Shown here: in pieces, positions 1 to 7,483 of the stretch
Layout of the letters: the number at the start of each line of letters is the position of its first letter
Position numbering within the stretch: position 1 is the first letter of the stretch
Source of the DNA: Methylococcus sp. Mc7
Lineage (GTDB): Bacteria > Pseudomonadota > Gammaproteobacteria > Methylococcales > Methylococcaceae
DNA: 64,000 nucleotides
Assembly: GCF_019285515.1 (NCBI RefSeq)
Contig: NZ_CP079095.1
Location: 3,814,501 to 3,878,500, forward strand
Direction: 5' to 3'
Made by a program: the position numbers and the translations under genes
Notes under the pieces: generated by a model
What the model was told of the DNA's origin: nothing
The model's input: the letters and a program-made list of their open reading frames with translations, nothing else
Database searches by the model: none

Positions 1-200
1 GCCTGGTGGAGGGATGGCGCGGCGAAATCGCCACCTACGTGCGTTTCGACGGCACCGGGCACGTCGCCCGCTTCTTCCCCCGCGACCCCAGCGTCTTCAA
101 CTGGCCGGCCCTGGAGAAACTGATCCTCGGCAATATCGTTCCGGACTTCCCTCTGTGCAACAAGTCGGTCAACGGCTCGTATTCCGGCCACGACCTCTAA
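1..200 (+). CDS. Group-4 [NiFe] hydrogenase large subunit (HycE/HyfG-like), C-terminal end only
   Basis: Only the last 65 or so codons lie in the window; the frame is open from base 3 and stops with TAA at 198-200. The tail reads GWRGEIATYVRFDGTG and ends FPLCNKSVNGSYSGHDL, which resembles the C-terminus of the NuoD-related large subunits of membrane-bound hydrogenases (HycE, HyfG). In the family this subunit carries the NiFe centre; those ligands are outside the window. The next gene downstream encodes a matching small subunit, which supports the assignment. A NuoD-type complex I subunit is the alternative. No start is visible. Confidence 0.75.
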   Translation, partial: LVEGWRGEIATYVRFDGTGHVARFFPRDPSVFNWPALEKLILGNIVPDFPLCNKSVNGSYSGHDL

Positions 201-204
201 AAAC

Positions 205-452
205 CTGTCTTGAAAAATCTATTCAAGCAAAGTCAATCAGTTGAAATCAGGAAAATTCTCCGCTCAGGTAGGGTGGATAAGCGTAGCGCATCCACCCCCC
301 ACGCCGACTCGAAGAGCAGCGGAGCTGACTCGAAGAGCAGCGGAGCTGACTCGAAGAGCGGCGGAGCTGACTCGAAGAGCGGCGGAGCCGAATTTGGCGG
401 ATGCGCTGCCGCTTATCCGCCCTACGATCCTCCATTTTCTTTTTCAAGACAG
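205..452. mobile_element. MITE-like nested palindromic insertion
   Basis: The stretch is bounded by a perfect 13-bp inverted repeat, CTGTCTTGAAAAA at 205-217 and its complement at 440-452. Inside it is a second inverted pair of about 29 bp: 268-296 (begins GTAGGGTGGATAAGCG) and 396-425 (ends CTTATCCGCCCTAC), which match with a few differences. The core holds four 21-bp tandem copies. It has no credible gene and fills almost the whole gap between the two hydrogenase genes. The inner arm resembles a repeat I recall as widespread in gammaproteobacteria; that is recollection, not a search. No target duplication was identified. Confidence 0.6.
306..389. repeat. Four 21-bp tandem repeats
   Basis: Four head-to-tail copies of the unit GACTCGAAGAGCAGCGGAGCT lie at 306-326, 327-347, 348-368 and 369-389. 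Copies 3 and 4 carry A to G at one position (AGCGGCGGAG), and copy 4 ends in C instead of T. The unit is a multiple of three, so several frames stay open across it, but no frame looks like a gene. Copy number could vary by slippage. Confidence 0.9.
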
Positions 453-469
453 ACTCTAAAGCCGTCGCC

Positions 470-979
470 ATGAACAAGCTATTGAGCAAGATCGCCCGTG
501 TAGGCATCGTCACCGAAACCTTCAAGCCGCTGACCGACCCCGAGCTGGACCGCCTGGGTGCGGAACTCAAGGCCACGATCGACGGGCGCTTCGCCGGGAG
601 CCTCGCGATCCGGCAAGTCGACGCCGGTTCCTGCAACGCCTGCGAGCTGGAAATCGCCGCGCTGGGAAATCCCTTCTACGACATCGAGCGCTACGGCGTC
701 CACTTCGTCGCCTCGCCGCGCCATGCCGACGTGCTGATGGTGACGGGGCCGGTTTCCCGCCACATGCAGGCGGCACTGCGGGCGACCTGGGAAGCGACGC
801 CGGAACCCAAATGGGTGGTGGCGGTTGGAACCTGCGCCGCCGACGGCGGCGAATTCGGCGTGAATTACGCGAGTTGCGGCGCGGTGGGCAACGTGCTCGC
901 GGTGGACGCCGTTATCCCCGGGTGCCCGCCGACGCCGGCGGATCTGGTCCGCGGCCTCCTGTCCCTGATCTCGCGGTAG
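470..979 (+). CDS. Group-4 hydrogenase small subunit (HycG/HyfI/NuoB-like)
   Basis: The 169-aa product belongs to the NADH:quinone oxidoreductase 20-kDa/NuoB family, which carries the [4Fe-4S] cluster next to the NiFe site. The cysteine set is visible: SCNACELEI (a CxxC pair), VGTCA, and IPGCPPTP near the C-terminus. The first ATG giving a family-like N-terminus (MNKLLSKIARVG) is at 470; the frame is open further upstream but only through the inserted repeat. No strong Shine-Dalgarno is seen. Together with the large subunit upstream it would form the catalytic core of a formate-hydrogenlyase-like or Ech/Hyf-like complex on the inner face of the membrane. The insertion at 205-452 could affect co-expression of the two genes. 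Confidence 0.8.
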   Translation: MNKLLSKIARVGIVTETFKPLTDPELDRLGAELKATIDGRFAGSLAIRQVDAGSCNACELEIAALGNPFYDIERYGVHFVASPRHADVLMVTGPVSRHMQAALRATWEATPEPKWVVAVGTCAADGGEFGVNYASCGAVGNVLAVDAVIPGCPPTPADLVRGLLSLISR

Positions 980-991
980 AGAACCACAGCT

Positions 992-1462
992 TCAACGCCG
1001 CGTTTGAGAGTGGCCGGCAAAAGCGGCGCGGCTTCCGAATTCCGTGGCTGTCGAAGCCAGGCACCAGGCCTGGTCCCGCCGTTGCTGCAGCAAGCTGAGA
1101 TGGCGGTTGAGGAGAGGCCTGACGCTCTCGTTGTAATGCGTCGGCACCAGCCAGATGTCCGGCACCTCCCGCTCGACGAAGCCGAACAGTTCGTCGGTGA
1201 ACGCCGCGCTCACGCTCTCCACCCCGGAAAAATCGAGTTCGATCCAGTTGCCGGCCTTGCGCCCGAGACTGGCGATCACCGAGTGCGCCTGACGGACCGA
1301 ATCGAGCGCATGGGTTCTGGGACTGGCATAAGCCAGCAGATGGATGGTGGCTGCTTCGTTGCGGGACGGATCGGTCGGGTTCATGGCATCGGCGAAGGAC
1401 GAGCGGTGGTTCCGGATATGGGAAAACACGGTTCGTGCCAGCTCAACCATGCGCAAAAACAT
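992..1462 (-). CDS. STAS-like DUF4325 protein
   Basis: The ORF encodes 156 aa. Residues about 65-105 contain WIELDFSGVESVSAAFTDEL, typical of the STAS-like DUF4325 domain (an anti-anti-sigma-like fold, often found with histidine-kinase-like ATPases). No kinase partner lies next to it. The N-terminal 25 residues may not be translated: an internal Met (MNPTDPSRNE) at 1387 is an alternative start, and neither start has a clear ribosome site. The gene is convergent with the hydrogenase small-subunit gene, with a 12-bp gap. The molecular role is unknown. Confidence 0.6.
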   Translation of the reverse strand: MFLRMVELARTVFSHIRNHRSSFADAMNPTDPSRNEAATIHLLAYASPRTHALDSVRQAHSVIASLGRKAGNWIELDFSGVESVSAAFTDELFGFVEREVPDIWLVPTHYNESVRPLLNRHLSLLQQRRDQAWCLASTATEFGSRAAFAGHSQTRR

Positions 1463-1638
1463 TGACTTACATGAGGACCGTTAGAATTTCTCCACCTTGA
1501 TGGGGGAAATCCACCCTCGGCGCTTGGGGATTCCAGCCGACCGCTGGACTCCCCCCGCCTCGGGCTCTTGTCTGTAAAGCCGCCATCACGGAACATTCCG
1601 GGCCGGATCTTCCTGCCAGTTGCCCAATAAGGAGAAGC

Positions 1639-2433
1639 ATGGACGAGAACGATCGGAACATTCATGGCGTACTGTTCGACTTGGACGGCGTGCTTTATGT
1701 GGACTCGCAACCCATCCCCGGCGCCGTGGAGGCCGTCGCGAAGATCAAGGCCAGCGGTGTGAGCTGCCGTTTCGTCACCAACACCAGCACACTGTCCCTG
1801 GCCGCGCTGGAGCGAAAGATCATAGCGCTGGGTTTTCCCGTGGAACGAAGCGAAATCCTCAGCGCCCCACAAGCCGTGCTGCGCCATCTGCAAACCACGG
1901 GCATGCGGGCCCACCTGCTGCTGGAGGACGACGTGAGGGCCGATTTCGCCGGGGTCCCCCAGGCATCGATGGAGGATGCCGACGCCCTGGTGCTCGGCGA
2001 TACCGGCGCCGTCTGGACCCATGACTGCCTCGACCGGATGTTCAACGCCATCATGCGGGGAGCGCAGTTGATCGCCGTGCACAAGAACCGCTTCTGGCAA
2101 ACCGGAGGGGGCCTGCGCATAGACATCGGCGGACTGGTGGCCGCGCTCGAATACTGCGCCGGCGTGCGGGCATCGGTCATGGGCAAACCATCGGCGGATT
2201 TTTTCGCCGTCGCCCTCCGGGACATGGGGCTGCCGCCCGAGCGCACCGCCATCGTCGGAGACGACATCGAAGCGGACATCGGCGGCGGTCAATCCGCGGG
2301 GCTTTACGGCATCCTGGTCAGAACCGGCAAGTTCCGGCCTTCCCAACTGGAAACCGGCTCCGTGCGGCCCGACCGGATCATCGATTCCATTGCCGACCTG
2401 CCGGACCTTCTGGTGGATACATTATTTCCGTAA
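1639..2433 (+). CDS. HAD-superfamily phosphatase (LHPP/NagD-like)
   Basis: The product is a 264-aa cytosolic HAD hydrolase. Motif I is FDLDGVLY (nucleophile Asp14, general acid Asp16), motif II is the VTNTST segment, and motif IV is VGDDIEADI near residue 215. The layout with a large C2 cap matches the LHPP/NagD-type subfamily, whose members act on phosphoramidates, pyrophosphate or small phosphate esters. The start is supported by AAGGAG at 1629-1634 ahead of the ATG. The gene stands alone. The natural substrate cannot be read from the sequence. Confidence 0.85.
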   Translation: MDENDRNIHGVLFDLDGVLYVDSQPIPGAVEAVAKIKASGVSCRFVTNTSTLSLAALERKIIALGFPVERSEILSAPQAVLRHLQTTGMRAHLLLEDDVRADFAGVPQASMEDADALVLGDTGAVWTHDCLDRMFNAIMRGAQLIAVHKNRFWQTGGGLRIDIGGLVAALEYCAGVRASVMGKPSADFFAVALRDMGLPPERTAIVGDDIEADIGGGQSAGLYGILVRTGKFRPSQLETGSVRPDRIIDSIADLPDLLVDTLFP

Positions 2434-2552
2434 GTCCTACCCTCCCTCCCTTAAGAATCATCGACTATATTTGATCTGGCTTGGATTCCCGCGCCTTCGT
2501 CCCTGGCGCGTCGAGCCGCGCGTTCTTCACTTTCAGGCAGGTTATCGGAGCC

Positions 2553-3770
2553 ATGGCAACGATCGAGGATATCCTTGGCCACTTCAGCAACGCGACCCCC
2601 GTCCTGGTCTCGGGCGGAGGACTGGCATTTACCGCGCTTCTCATCCATCTGCTGAGTAAACCCGCCGAGCGCTTCGGCCTGGTGGACCGGCCAGGTGGGC
2701 GCAAGACGCACGAGGGGCTGATACCGCTCACGGGCGGGCTGGCCATCTACGGCGGTTTCGTCATCGCGTCAGGCTGCGGCACCGAAATCGTTTCTCCCAT
2801 ATTGCTGCTTGGCATGGGTTTCGTCCTGGCGATCGGCCTGGTCGACGACCTTTACGGCCTCTCCGCGCGCTTCCGCCTTGCCACCGAAATCGGGGCCGCC
2901 CTGATCATGGTGGTGTGGGGAGGAAAGATGATTCACGATCTCGGCGACATCGTCGGCACGGGATCGTTGCGGCTCGGCCTGTTCGCGATCCCCTTCACGG
3001 TTTTATGCACGGTTGGGTTCATCAATGCCTTCAACATGGCGGACGGAATCGATGGGCTGGCCTCGGGCTGCGCTGCCACGGCCATGTCGTGGTTCATTTT
3101 CGCGACCTGGCTCACGGGCCAACCGATACATCTCAAGGAATGGATACTGCTGGCGGCCATCCTCGGCTTCGCCGCCTACAACACGCGCCATCCCCTGCGC
3201 AAGAAGGCTTCGGCTTTCCTCGGCGATTCCGGCAGCATGCTGCTCGGCTTCGCCCTTGCCTGGGTCGCCATCCAGATGGTGGAAGGCGGCCCGAACCGCA
3301 TCCTCTCACCCATTGCCGTGGCGTGGGTGCTGGCGCTGCCTGTCATCGACACGGTCAGACTGATGCTTCAGCGGGGACTGCGGGGCGGCAACCCCTTCGT
3401 GGCCGACCGCGAGCATCTCCACCACATCCTCCTGCGGAAAAACCTGACGCCCGGGCAAACCTCGTGGCTGCTGGTGGGCATCAATGGGATGCTCGGCGGA
3501 ATCGGCGTAATAGCCCACCATCTGGGTGTGCCCGACTTCTGGCTGACCATGGGATTCATCGGGATTTTCGTGGCACATTACCGGCTGACGACTTACGGAT
3601 GCCGCCTGGACCAAGCCGATCCCGCCGCTCGGCCTCTGCCGGTACCCGAGAGTCTCAATGCCCTGTCGGTCCGGCACTGCCTGCCGAAGGCGGCCGAGTT
3701 GCCCATCGAAGTCAACCCCACATCGGACGGCATCGACCGCTACCGCGAACAGCGGCTCCGGCACTATTGA
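2553..3770 (+). CDS. wecA: MraY/WecA-family polyprenyl-phosphate sugar-1-phosphate transferase
   Basis: The 405-aa polytopic membrane protein has the family motifs GLVDDLYGL (Mg-binding Asp pair), FNMADGIDGLASG and REHLHH (the cytoplasmic HIH-like loop). It should transfer a sugar-1-phosphate, probably GlcNAc-1-P, to undecaprenyl phosphate and so start O-antigen or exopolysaccharide synthesis. The frame is open from 2481, but the ATG at 2553 (MATIEDILG) has GGAG just upstream and matches the family N-terminus. The C-terminus has a soluble extension of about 55 residues. The last 7 bases overlap the convergent TetR gene. MraY itself is less likely because no peptidoglycan genes are adjacent. 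Confidence 0.85.
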   Translation: MATIEDILGHFSNATPVLVSGGGLAFTALLIHLLSKPAERFGLVDRPGGRKTHEGLIPLTGGLAIYGGFVIASGCGTEIVSPILLLGMGFVLAIGLVDDLYGLSARFRLATEIGAALIMVVWGGKMIHDLGDIVGTGSLRLGLFAIPFTVLCTVGFINAFNMADGIDGLASGCAATAMSWFIFATWLTGQPIHLKEWILLAAILGFAAYNTRHPLRKKASAFLGDSGSMLLGFALAWVAIQMVEGGPNRILSPIAVAWVLALPVIDTVRLMLQRGLRGGNPFVADREHLHHILLRKNLTPGQTSWLLVGINGMLGGIGVIAHHLGVPDFWLTMGFIGIFVAHYRLTTYGCRLDQADPAARPLPVPESLNALSVRHCLPKAAELPIEVNPTSDGIDRYREQRLRHY

Positions 3771-4387
3771 CCGACGCCCGCCGGCGCTGCGGGTCTCCGC
3801 CCGGAGGCGACATCCCGGTCCAGCATGTCCAGGAGGCTCTGTGCCTCGTCGGCGATCCGCGGATCGCCCGTCATTTGGGCACGCACGATGGCACCGTCGA
3901 TGATCAGTAACGCCAGAGCGGCCACTCGCCTGGATTCGCCCCTCCCGGCCGCATCGAGCCGATCGGCGAGGTAGTCGATCAGGTCCTGCTTGTGGTCCAG
4001 CACCCGCCGGCGTTCCTCCGCCGAAAGATCCGCGGTCTCCGTGGCGGTATTGATGAAGGCGCAGCCGCGGAAGTCGGGCGACTCGAACCATTCCCTCAGA
4101 AACCCGGCGATAAAGCCCAGCCGGAACCGCCCTTCCCGCTCGCTCTGCGCTTCGATACGCGCCTTGAACCAGTCCATCCAGAACGCATGGCGCCGGTCCA
4201 GGAACGCAAGCACGAGATCCTTCTTCGACGGAAAATTCCGGTAGAACGACATCTTGGCCACGCCCGATTCGGCAATGATCTTGTCCACGCCGGTGGCGCG
4301 TATGCCTTGCTGATAAAACAGCCGCAGGGCGGTTTCCAGAATGCGTTCGCGCGCCGTGCCAGGGTTTTCGGTTCTCATGGCATCCAT
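3764..4387 (-). CDS. TetR-family transcriptional repressor
   Basis: The 207-aa protein starts with a standard TetR helix-turn-helix: ARERILETALRLFYQQGI, then TGVDKIIAESGVAKMSFYRNFPSKKDLV at about residues 14-60. The rest is a helical ligand-binding domain. It is divergent from a DJ-1/PfpI gene, and the 81-bp space between them holds two AGAC-NN-GTCT palindromes. That arrangement is usual for a repressor controlling itself and its neighbour. NemR-type regulators use a similar box, so an electrophile or aldehyde signal is possible, but this is inference. The ATG at 4378 (codon 4) is an alternative start. Confidence 0.9.
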   Translation of the reverse strand: MDAMRTENPGTARERILETALRLFYQQGIRATGVDKIIAESGVAKMSFYRNFPSKKDLVLAFLDRRHAFWMDWFKARIEAQSEREGRFRLGFIAGFLREWFESPDFRGCAFINTATETADLSAEERRRVLDHKQDLIDYLADRLDAAGRGESRRVAALALLIIDGAIVRAQMTGDPRIADEAQSLLDMLDRDVASGRRPAAPAGVGQ

Positions 4388-4390
4388 CTT

Positions 4391-4429
4391 GACAGACGGG
4401 TCTGTCTCGTCAATGATGGAGACAGGTCT
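4391..4429. promoter_or_regulatory. Twin palindromic TetR-type operators
   Basis: A perfect palindrome GACAGACGGGTCTGTC lies at 4391-4406 (7-bp arms, 2-bp centre). A second box AGACAGGTCT lies at 4420-4429. Both share AGAC-NN-GTCT, and their centres are 26 bp apart. They sit between the divergent TetR and DJ-1 genes, immediately upstream of the TetR start. Repressor binding there is inferred. Confidence 0.7.
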
Positions 4430-4468
4430 GTATCATTCCAGTCACCGCCCATCCTCCGGAGAACCGCC

Positions 4469-5125
4469 ATGGCCGTCAAACCCGGATTCCGCCTGGGAAT
4501 CTATGTCTGCAAGGATCTCGAAATCGTCGACTTCGCCGCGCCCTACGGCGTGTTCTCGGTCGCTCGCCGTTTCGACCCCGAGCTGGACGCCTTCTTCGTG
4601 GCCGAATCGCTGCGGCCGGTTCAGGCCCAGGCAGGCTTCACCGTGCTGCCGAACTACGCATTCAACGACCGTCCGGCGATGGACGCCTTCCTGATTCCCG
4701 GGGGATTCGGCACCCGCCAGGAGATCAACAACGGCAGGCTGCACGACTTCATCCGCGCCCTGCCGGAATCCACCCTGCTGGTCTCGGTCTGCACCGGCTC
4801 CTGGATCTACGGCCGGATGGGCCTGCTCGACGGCAAAGCCGCCACCAACCGCAAAGAACCCGACCGGGTGGAGCAATCGGGCCGCGGCAAGACGCCGATC
4901 GACCGCCTGGCGGAGATCGCCCCAAACTGCCGCATCAGCCGGGCGCGCGTCGTCGACGCCGGCCGCATCGTCACCGGCGGCGGAATCAGCTCCGGCATGG
5001 AAATCGGATTCCATCTGCTGCGTAGGGCCGGCTACGGTGAGGACTTCATCCGCGAGGTCGCGCGGGTGATGGAATATGGCGCCGCCTACGAAATGTACTC
5101 GAAAGACGTCGAGTACGCGGCTTAA
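4469..5125 (+). CDS. DJ-1/PfpI-family protein
   Basis: The 218-aa single-domain protein has the family nucleophile elbow SVCTGSWIYG, with Cys at about residue 112, plus FLIPGGFGTR and GRIVTGGGISSGMEIG. The DJ-1/PfpI/ThiJ superfamily includes glyoxalase III-like enzymes, isocyanide hydratases and stress proteins. This member resembles the isonitrile hydratase/AraC-amidase branch, but the activity is not certain. The ATG at 4469 is preceded by GGAG. It lies divergent from the TetR gene and its operators, so it is probably induced by the TetR ligand. It overlaps the convergent ligase gene by 4 bp. Confidence 0.85.
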   Translation: MAVKPGFRLGIYVCKDLEIVDFAAPYGVFSVARRFDPELDAFFVAESLRPVQAQAGFTVLPNYAFNDRPAMDAFLIPGGFGTRQEINNGRLHDFIRALPESTLLVSVCTGSWIYGRMGLLDGKAATNRKEPDRVEQSGRGKTPIDRLAEIAPNCRISRARVVDAGRIVTGGGISSGMEIGFHLLRRAGYGEDFIREVARVMEYGAAYEMYSKDVEYAA

Positions 5126-6618
5126 CGCCGCGTATAGCGGTGCTTCACGCCGGCGGGAAAGTACTCCGGAGCGGCGAAAGGACGCAGCACCACATGGGGA
5201 GTCTGCCGAGCCTCCGGCGTGTAATGGGCGAACTCGCTGTTCAGGCGCAAGAGCTCCGTCCGCACCGACTCGGCGATTCTCGCCGCCTTGGCCTCGTCGG
5301 CTTCCACACCGGGCAACAGTTCCACCGTCAGCAGGAGCTCGCGGTCCCCCGCCGCATCTTCCGGCGTCTCCAGCACGAACTTGCCGCTGACCCAGTCGAC
5401 GATGCCAGGCCGTTCCAAGCCCACCGTCACGTTTTCCGGATAGATGTTGGCCCCGTAATACGAGACGGTGAAGTCGGCCCGCCCGAACAGGAAGAGGAAA
5501 GGCAAAGGCCGCTCGCCCCAGACCGGATCGAATCCGTATTCGGAGAGATCGCGCGCGTCCCAGTCGCGCAGGAACTCCCGCATCTCGGCGTAGCCGACCA
5601 GCCCGCCCCGGTCGGCGATGTGGTAGCGGATCAGGGGCACGCCGTTGTCGCCGGTCACCACCAGCGTACCGTCGTGCAGTTCGAAATAGCGGCTCAGGGG
5701 ATCGTATTGCACCAGCGTCGGCAGCCTGGACTCGCCGAACAGCTCGCGGGCGGCCTCGGGGTGGGCCGCGAAAAAACGGCGTATGGCGATGCTCAAAGGC
5801 GTTTCGTTGCCCAGGACGCCCCCATCGGCGGTGCCGTAGAGCGATGCGGTGTCGTAGCAGGGCGAGTCGGACCCGATCCGGGCGCAGACGAGGGAGCGCC
5901 ATTCCTCGCTGAACACCTCGCCAGCGAACACCAGCTTCACCGCATGGCGTTCCCAGGAAATCCCCGCGGCCGCTCCGCTATCGATCACGTCTTTCACGAA
6001 CGGCGGATAACCCAGCAGCACCGTCTGCTCGAAATGCGGCGCCAGTTCGCCGATCACCCGGAAAATTTCATCGGGGCGGTTACCGGGCGTCGCCACCGTG
6101 ACCGGATACCCCTTGCGGGCGAGATGCCACAGGCAGGAGGTGGTGTAGATGCCGCCGACCCAGTTCCCCAGGGCGAAACAGACTACCGCCAGGGTGCTGC
6201 GGGCGTGGGCCTGGAAGGCATCCCGGAACACCTGCTCGAACCGCAAGGCAACGTCGAGTTCGTGGTGCAATGCCCTCGGCCAGAAGGTCGGCTTGCCGGT
6301 CGAACCGGAAGACACCGCGACCCTGTCGCAGGCCGCCAGGCGACCGCCCCAGCAGCGCTCGGGCAGAGGATAGGCCTGCATGTAGGAGGGCTTGTCGGTC
6401 AGAGGCAGGCGGGCGAAGTCGGCGAGGGTCCGCACGGCGTCCGGACGAATCCCGTGGGTCGCCAGAAAAGCCCGGTAGGCCGGCACTTCCGCCGCCGCGC
6501 GCAGGAACAGCGACAGCGCGGCAGCGCCGGGATCGCAGGCCAGTCGCTCGGCCATCAAATCCTCGAGGGAGCGATCCAGAAACCGCATCGGCTGATCGGC
6601 GAGAAGGGGAACGGTCAT
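5122..6618 (-). CDS. Phenylacetate-CoA ligase-like AMP-forming enzyme
   Basis: The 498-aa protein of the PaaK branch of adenylate-forming enzymes has the phosphate-binding loop VSSGSTGKPTFWPR near residue 110. Later come YGTADGG (adenine-pocket region) and LFGRADFTVSYYGANIYPE, which corresponds to the PaaK hinge. These enzymes activate an aryl or alkyl carboxylate as acyl-AMP and usually pass it to CoA. No other phenylacetate-pathway genes are near, so the substrate is unknown and a tailoring or adenylation role is equally possible. It is divergent from the Nif3-like gene across a 92-bp space. Confidence 0.75.
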   Translation of the reverse strand: MTVPLLADQPMRFLDRSLEDLMAERLACDPGAAALSLFLRAAAEVPAYRAFLATHGIRPDAVRTLADFARLPLTDKPSYMQAYPLPERCWGGRLAACDRVAVSSGSTGKPTFWPRALHHELDVALRFEQVFRDAFQAHARSTLAVVCFALGNWVGGIYTTSCLWHLARKGYPVTVATPGNRPDEIFRVIGELAPHFEQTVLLGYPPFVKDVIDSGAAAGISWERHAVKLVFAGEVFSEEWRSLVCARIGSDSPCYDTASLYGTADGGVLGNETPLSIAIRRFFAAHPEAARELFGESRLPTLVQYDPLSRYFELHDGTLVVTGDNGVPLIRYHIADRGGLVGYAEMREFLRDWDARDLSEYGFDPVWGERPLPFLFLFGRADFTVSYYGANIYPENVTVGLERPGIVDWVSGKFVLETPEDAAGDRELLLTVELLPGVEADEAKAARIAESVRTELLRLNSEFAHYTPEARQTPHVVLRPFAAPEYFPAGVKHRYTRR

Positions 6619-6710
6619 GGGCTGGTCTCAAGGTCGGGAGATTGAAGATGATAGAACCACTGTGACTTGAGGGATAATCGAAGGTTCCAACACGGCTTGC
6701 AACACGCTCC

Positions 6711-7478
6711 ATGGCAATCACCCGCTCCGCTCTCGAACAATTCCTCGCTGCGCTGCTGAGTCCCGGCGCGTTCGCCGATTATGGCCCGAATGGCCTGCAG
6801 ATCGAGGGACGCGAGGAAATCCGGCGGATCGCCTTCGCGGTGTCCGCGACGGCCCATTCCGTCGCTGCGGCCGTCGACTGGCGGGCCGACGCTCTGATCG
6901 TGCATCACGGCCTGTTCTGGAGATTCCACGGTGCACGACCGCTGGTCGGACCGTTCGCGGGGCGGGTGTTTCCGCTGGTCCGCAACGCCATCAATCTGTT
7001 CGCCTACCACTTGCCGCTCGACGCCCACCCGGAACTCGGCAATGCGGCGGTGCTGGGACACAGGATCGGCCTGGGCGAACAGGCGCCGTTCGGGGACCAT
7101 CAGGGTTGCCCGACCGGTGTCCAGGGTACGCTGCGGGTGCCGTTGCAGGCTTCGGCGCTGCGCGAGCGGCTGGCGGAAATCCTCGAACATCCGGTGCTGC
7201 TGGCCACGCCGGACGCGACGGCGCCGGTCCGCACGGTCGGGATCATCACCGGCGGCGCCAACGGCGGCTGGGCCGAGGCGGCGAAGGCGGGCCTGGACGC
7301 CTACATCACCGGAGAAATGAGCGAACACGACTGGCACGAGGCGCAGGAGGCGGGGATACACATGTATGCCGGCGGACACAACGCCACCGAACGGTTCGGC
7401 ATTCAGGCCCTGATGGAACGGATCGGACGCGACCTGGAAATCGAGTGCCTGTTCATTCCAAGCGCCAACCCGGCCTGA
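6711..7478 (+). CDS. Nif3-like dinuclear metal centre protein (YbgI family)
   Basis: The 255-aa protein has the NIF3 signatures: an N-terminal NGLQIEG, the metal-site HHGLFWRF near residue 65, AYHLPLDAHPELGN, and the C-terminal GEMSEHDWHEAQEAG followed by GGHNATERFG. Family members form toroidal hexamers with two metals per subunit; they are often annotated GTP cyclohydrolase I type 2 homologues, but the function is not settled. The length is the usual short bacterial type without the middle PII-like insertion. The stop lies 5 bp from the convergent nuclease gene. Confidence 0.85.
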   Translation: MAITRSALEQFLAALLSPGAFADYGPNGLQIEGREEIRRIAFAVSATAHSVAAAVDWRADALIVHHGLFWRFHGARPLVGPFAGRVFPLVRNAINLFAYHLPLDAHPELGNAAVLGHRIGLGEQAPFGDHQGCPTGVQGTLRVPLQASALRERLAEILEHPVLLATPDATAPVRTVGIITGGANGGWAEAAKAGLDAYITGEMSEHDWHEAQEAGIHMYAGGHNATERFGIQALMERIGRDLEIECLFIPSANPA

Positions 7479-7483
7479 ACTCG

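Noticed and set aside
210-473. Open frames with ADSKSSG-type repeats on both strands
   Set aside because: They are only translations of the 21-bp tandem repeat inside a palindromic element, with no ribosome site or domain.
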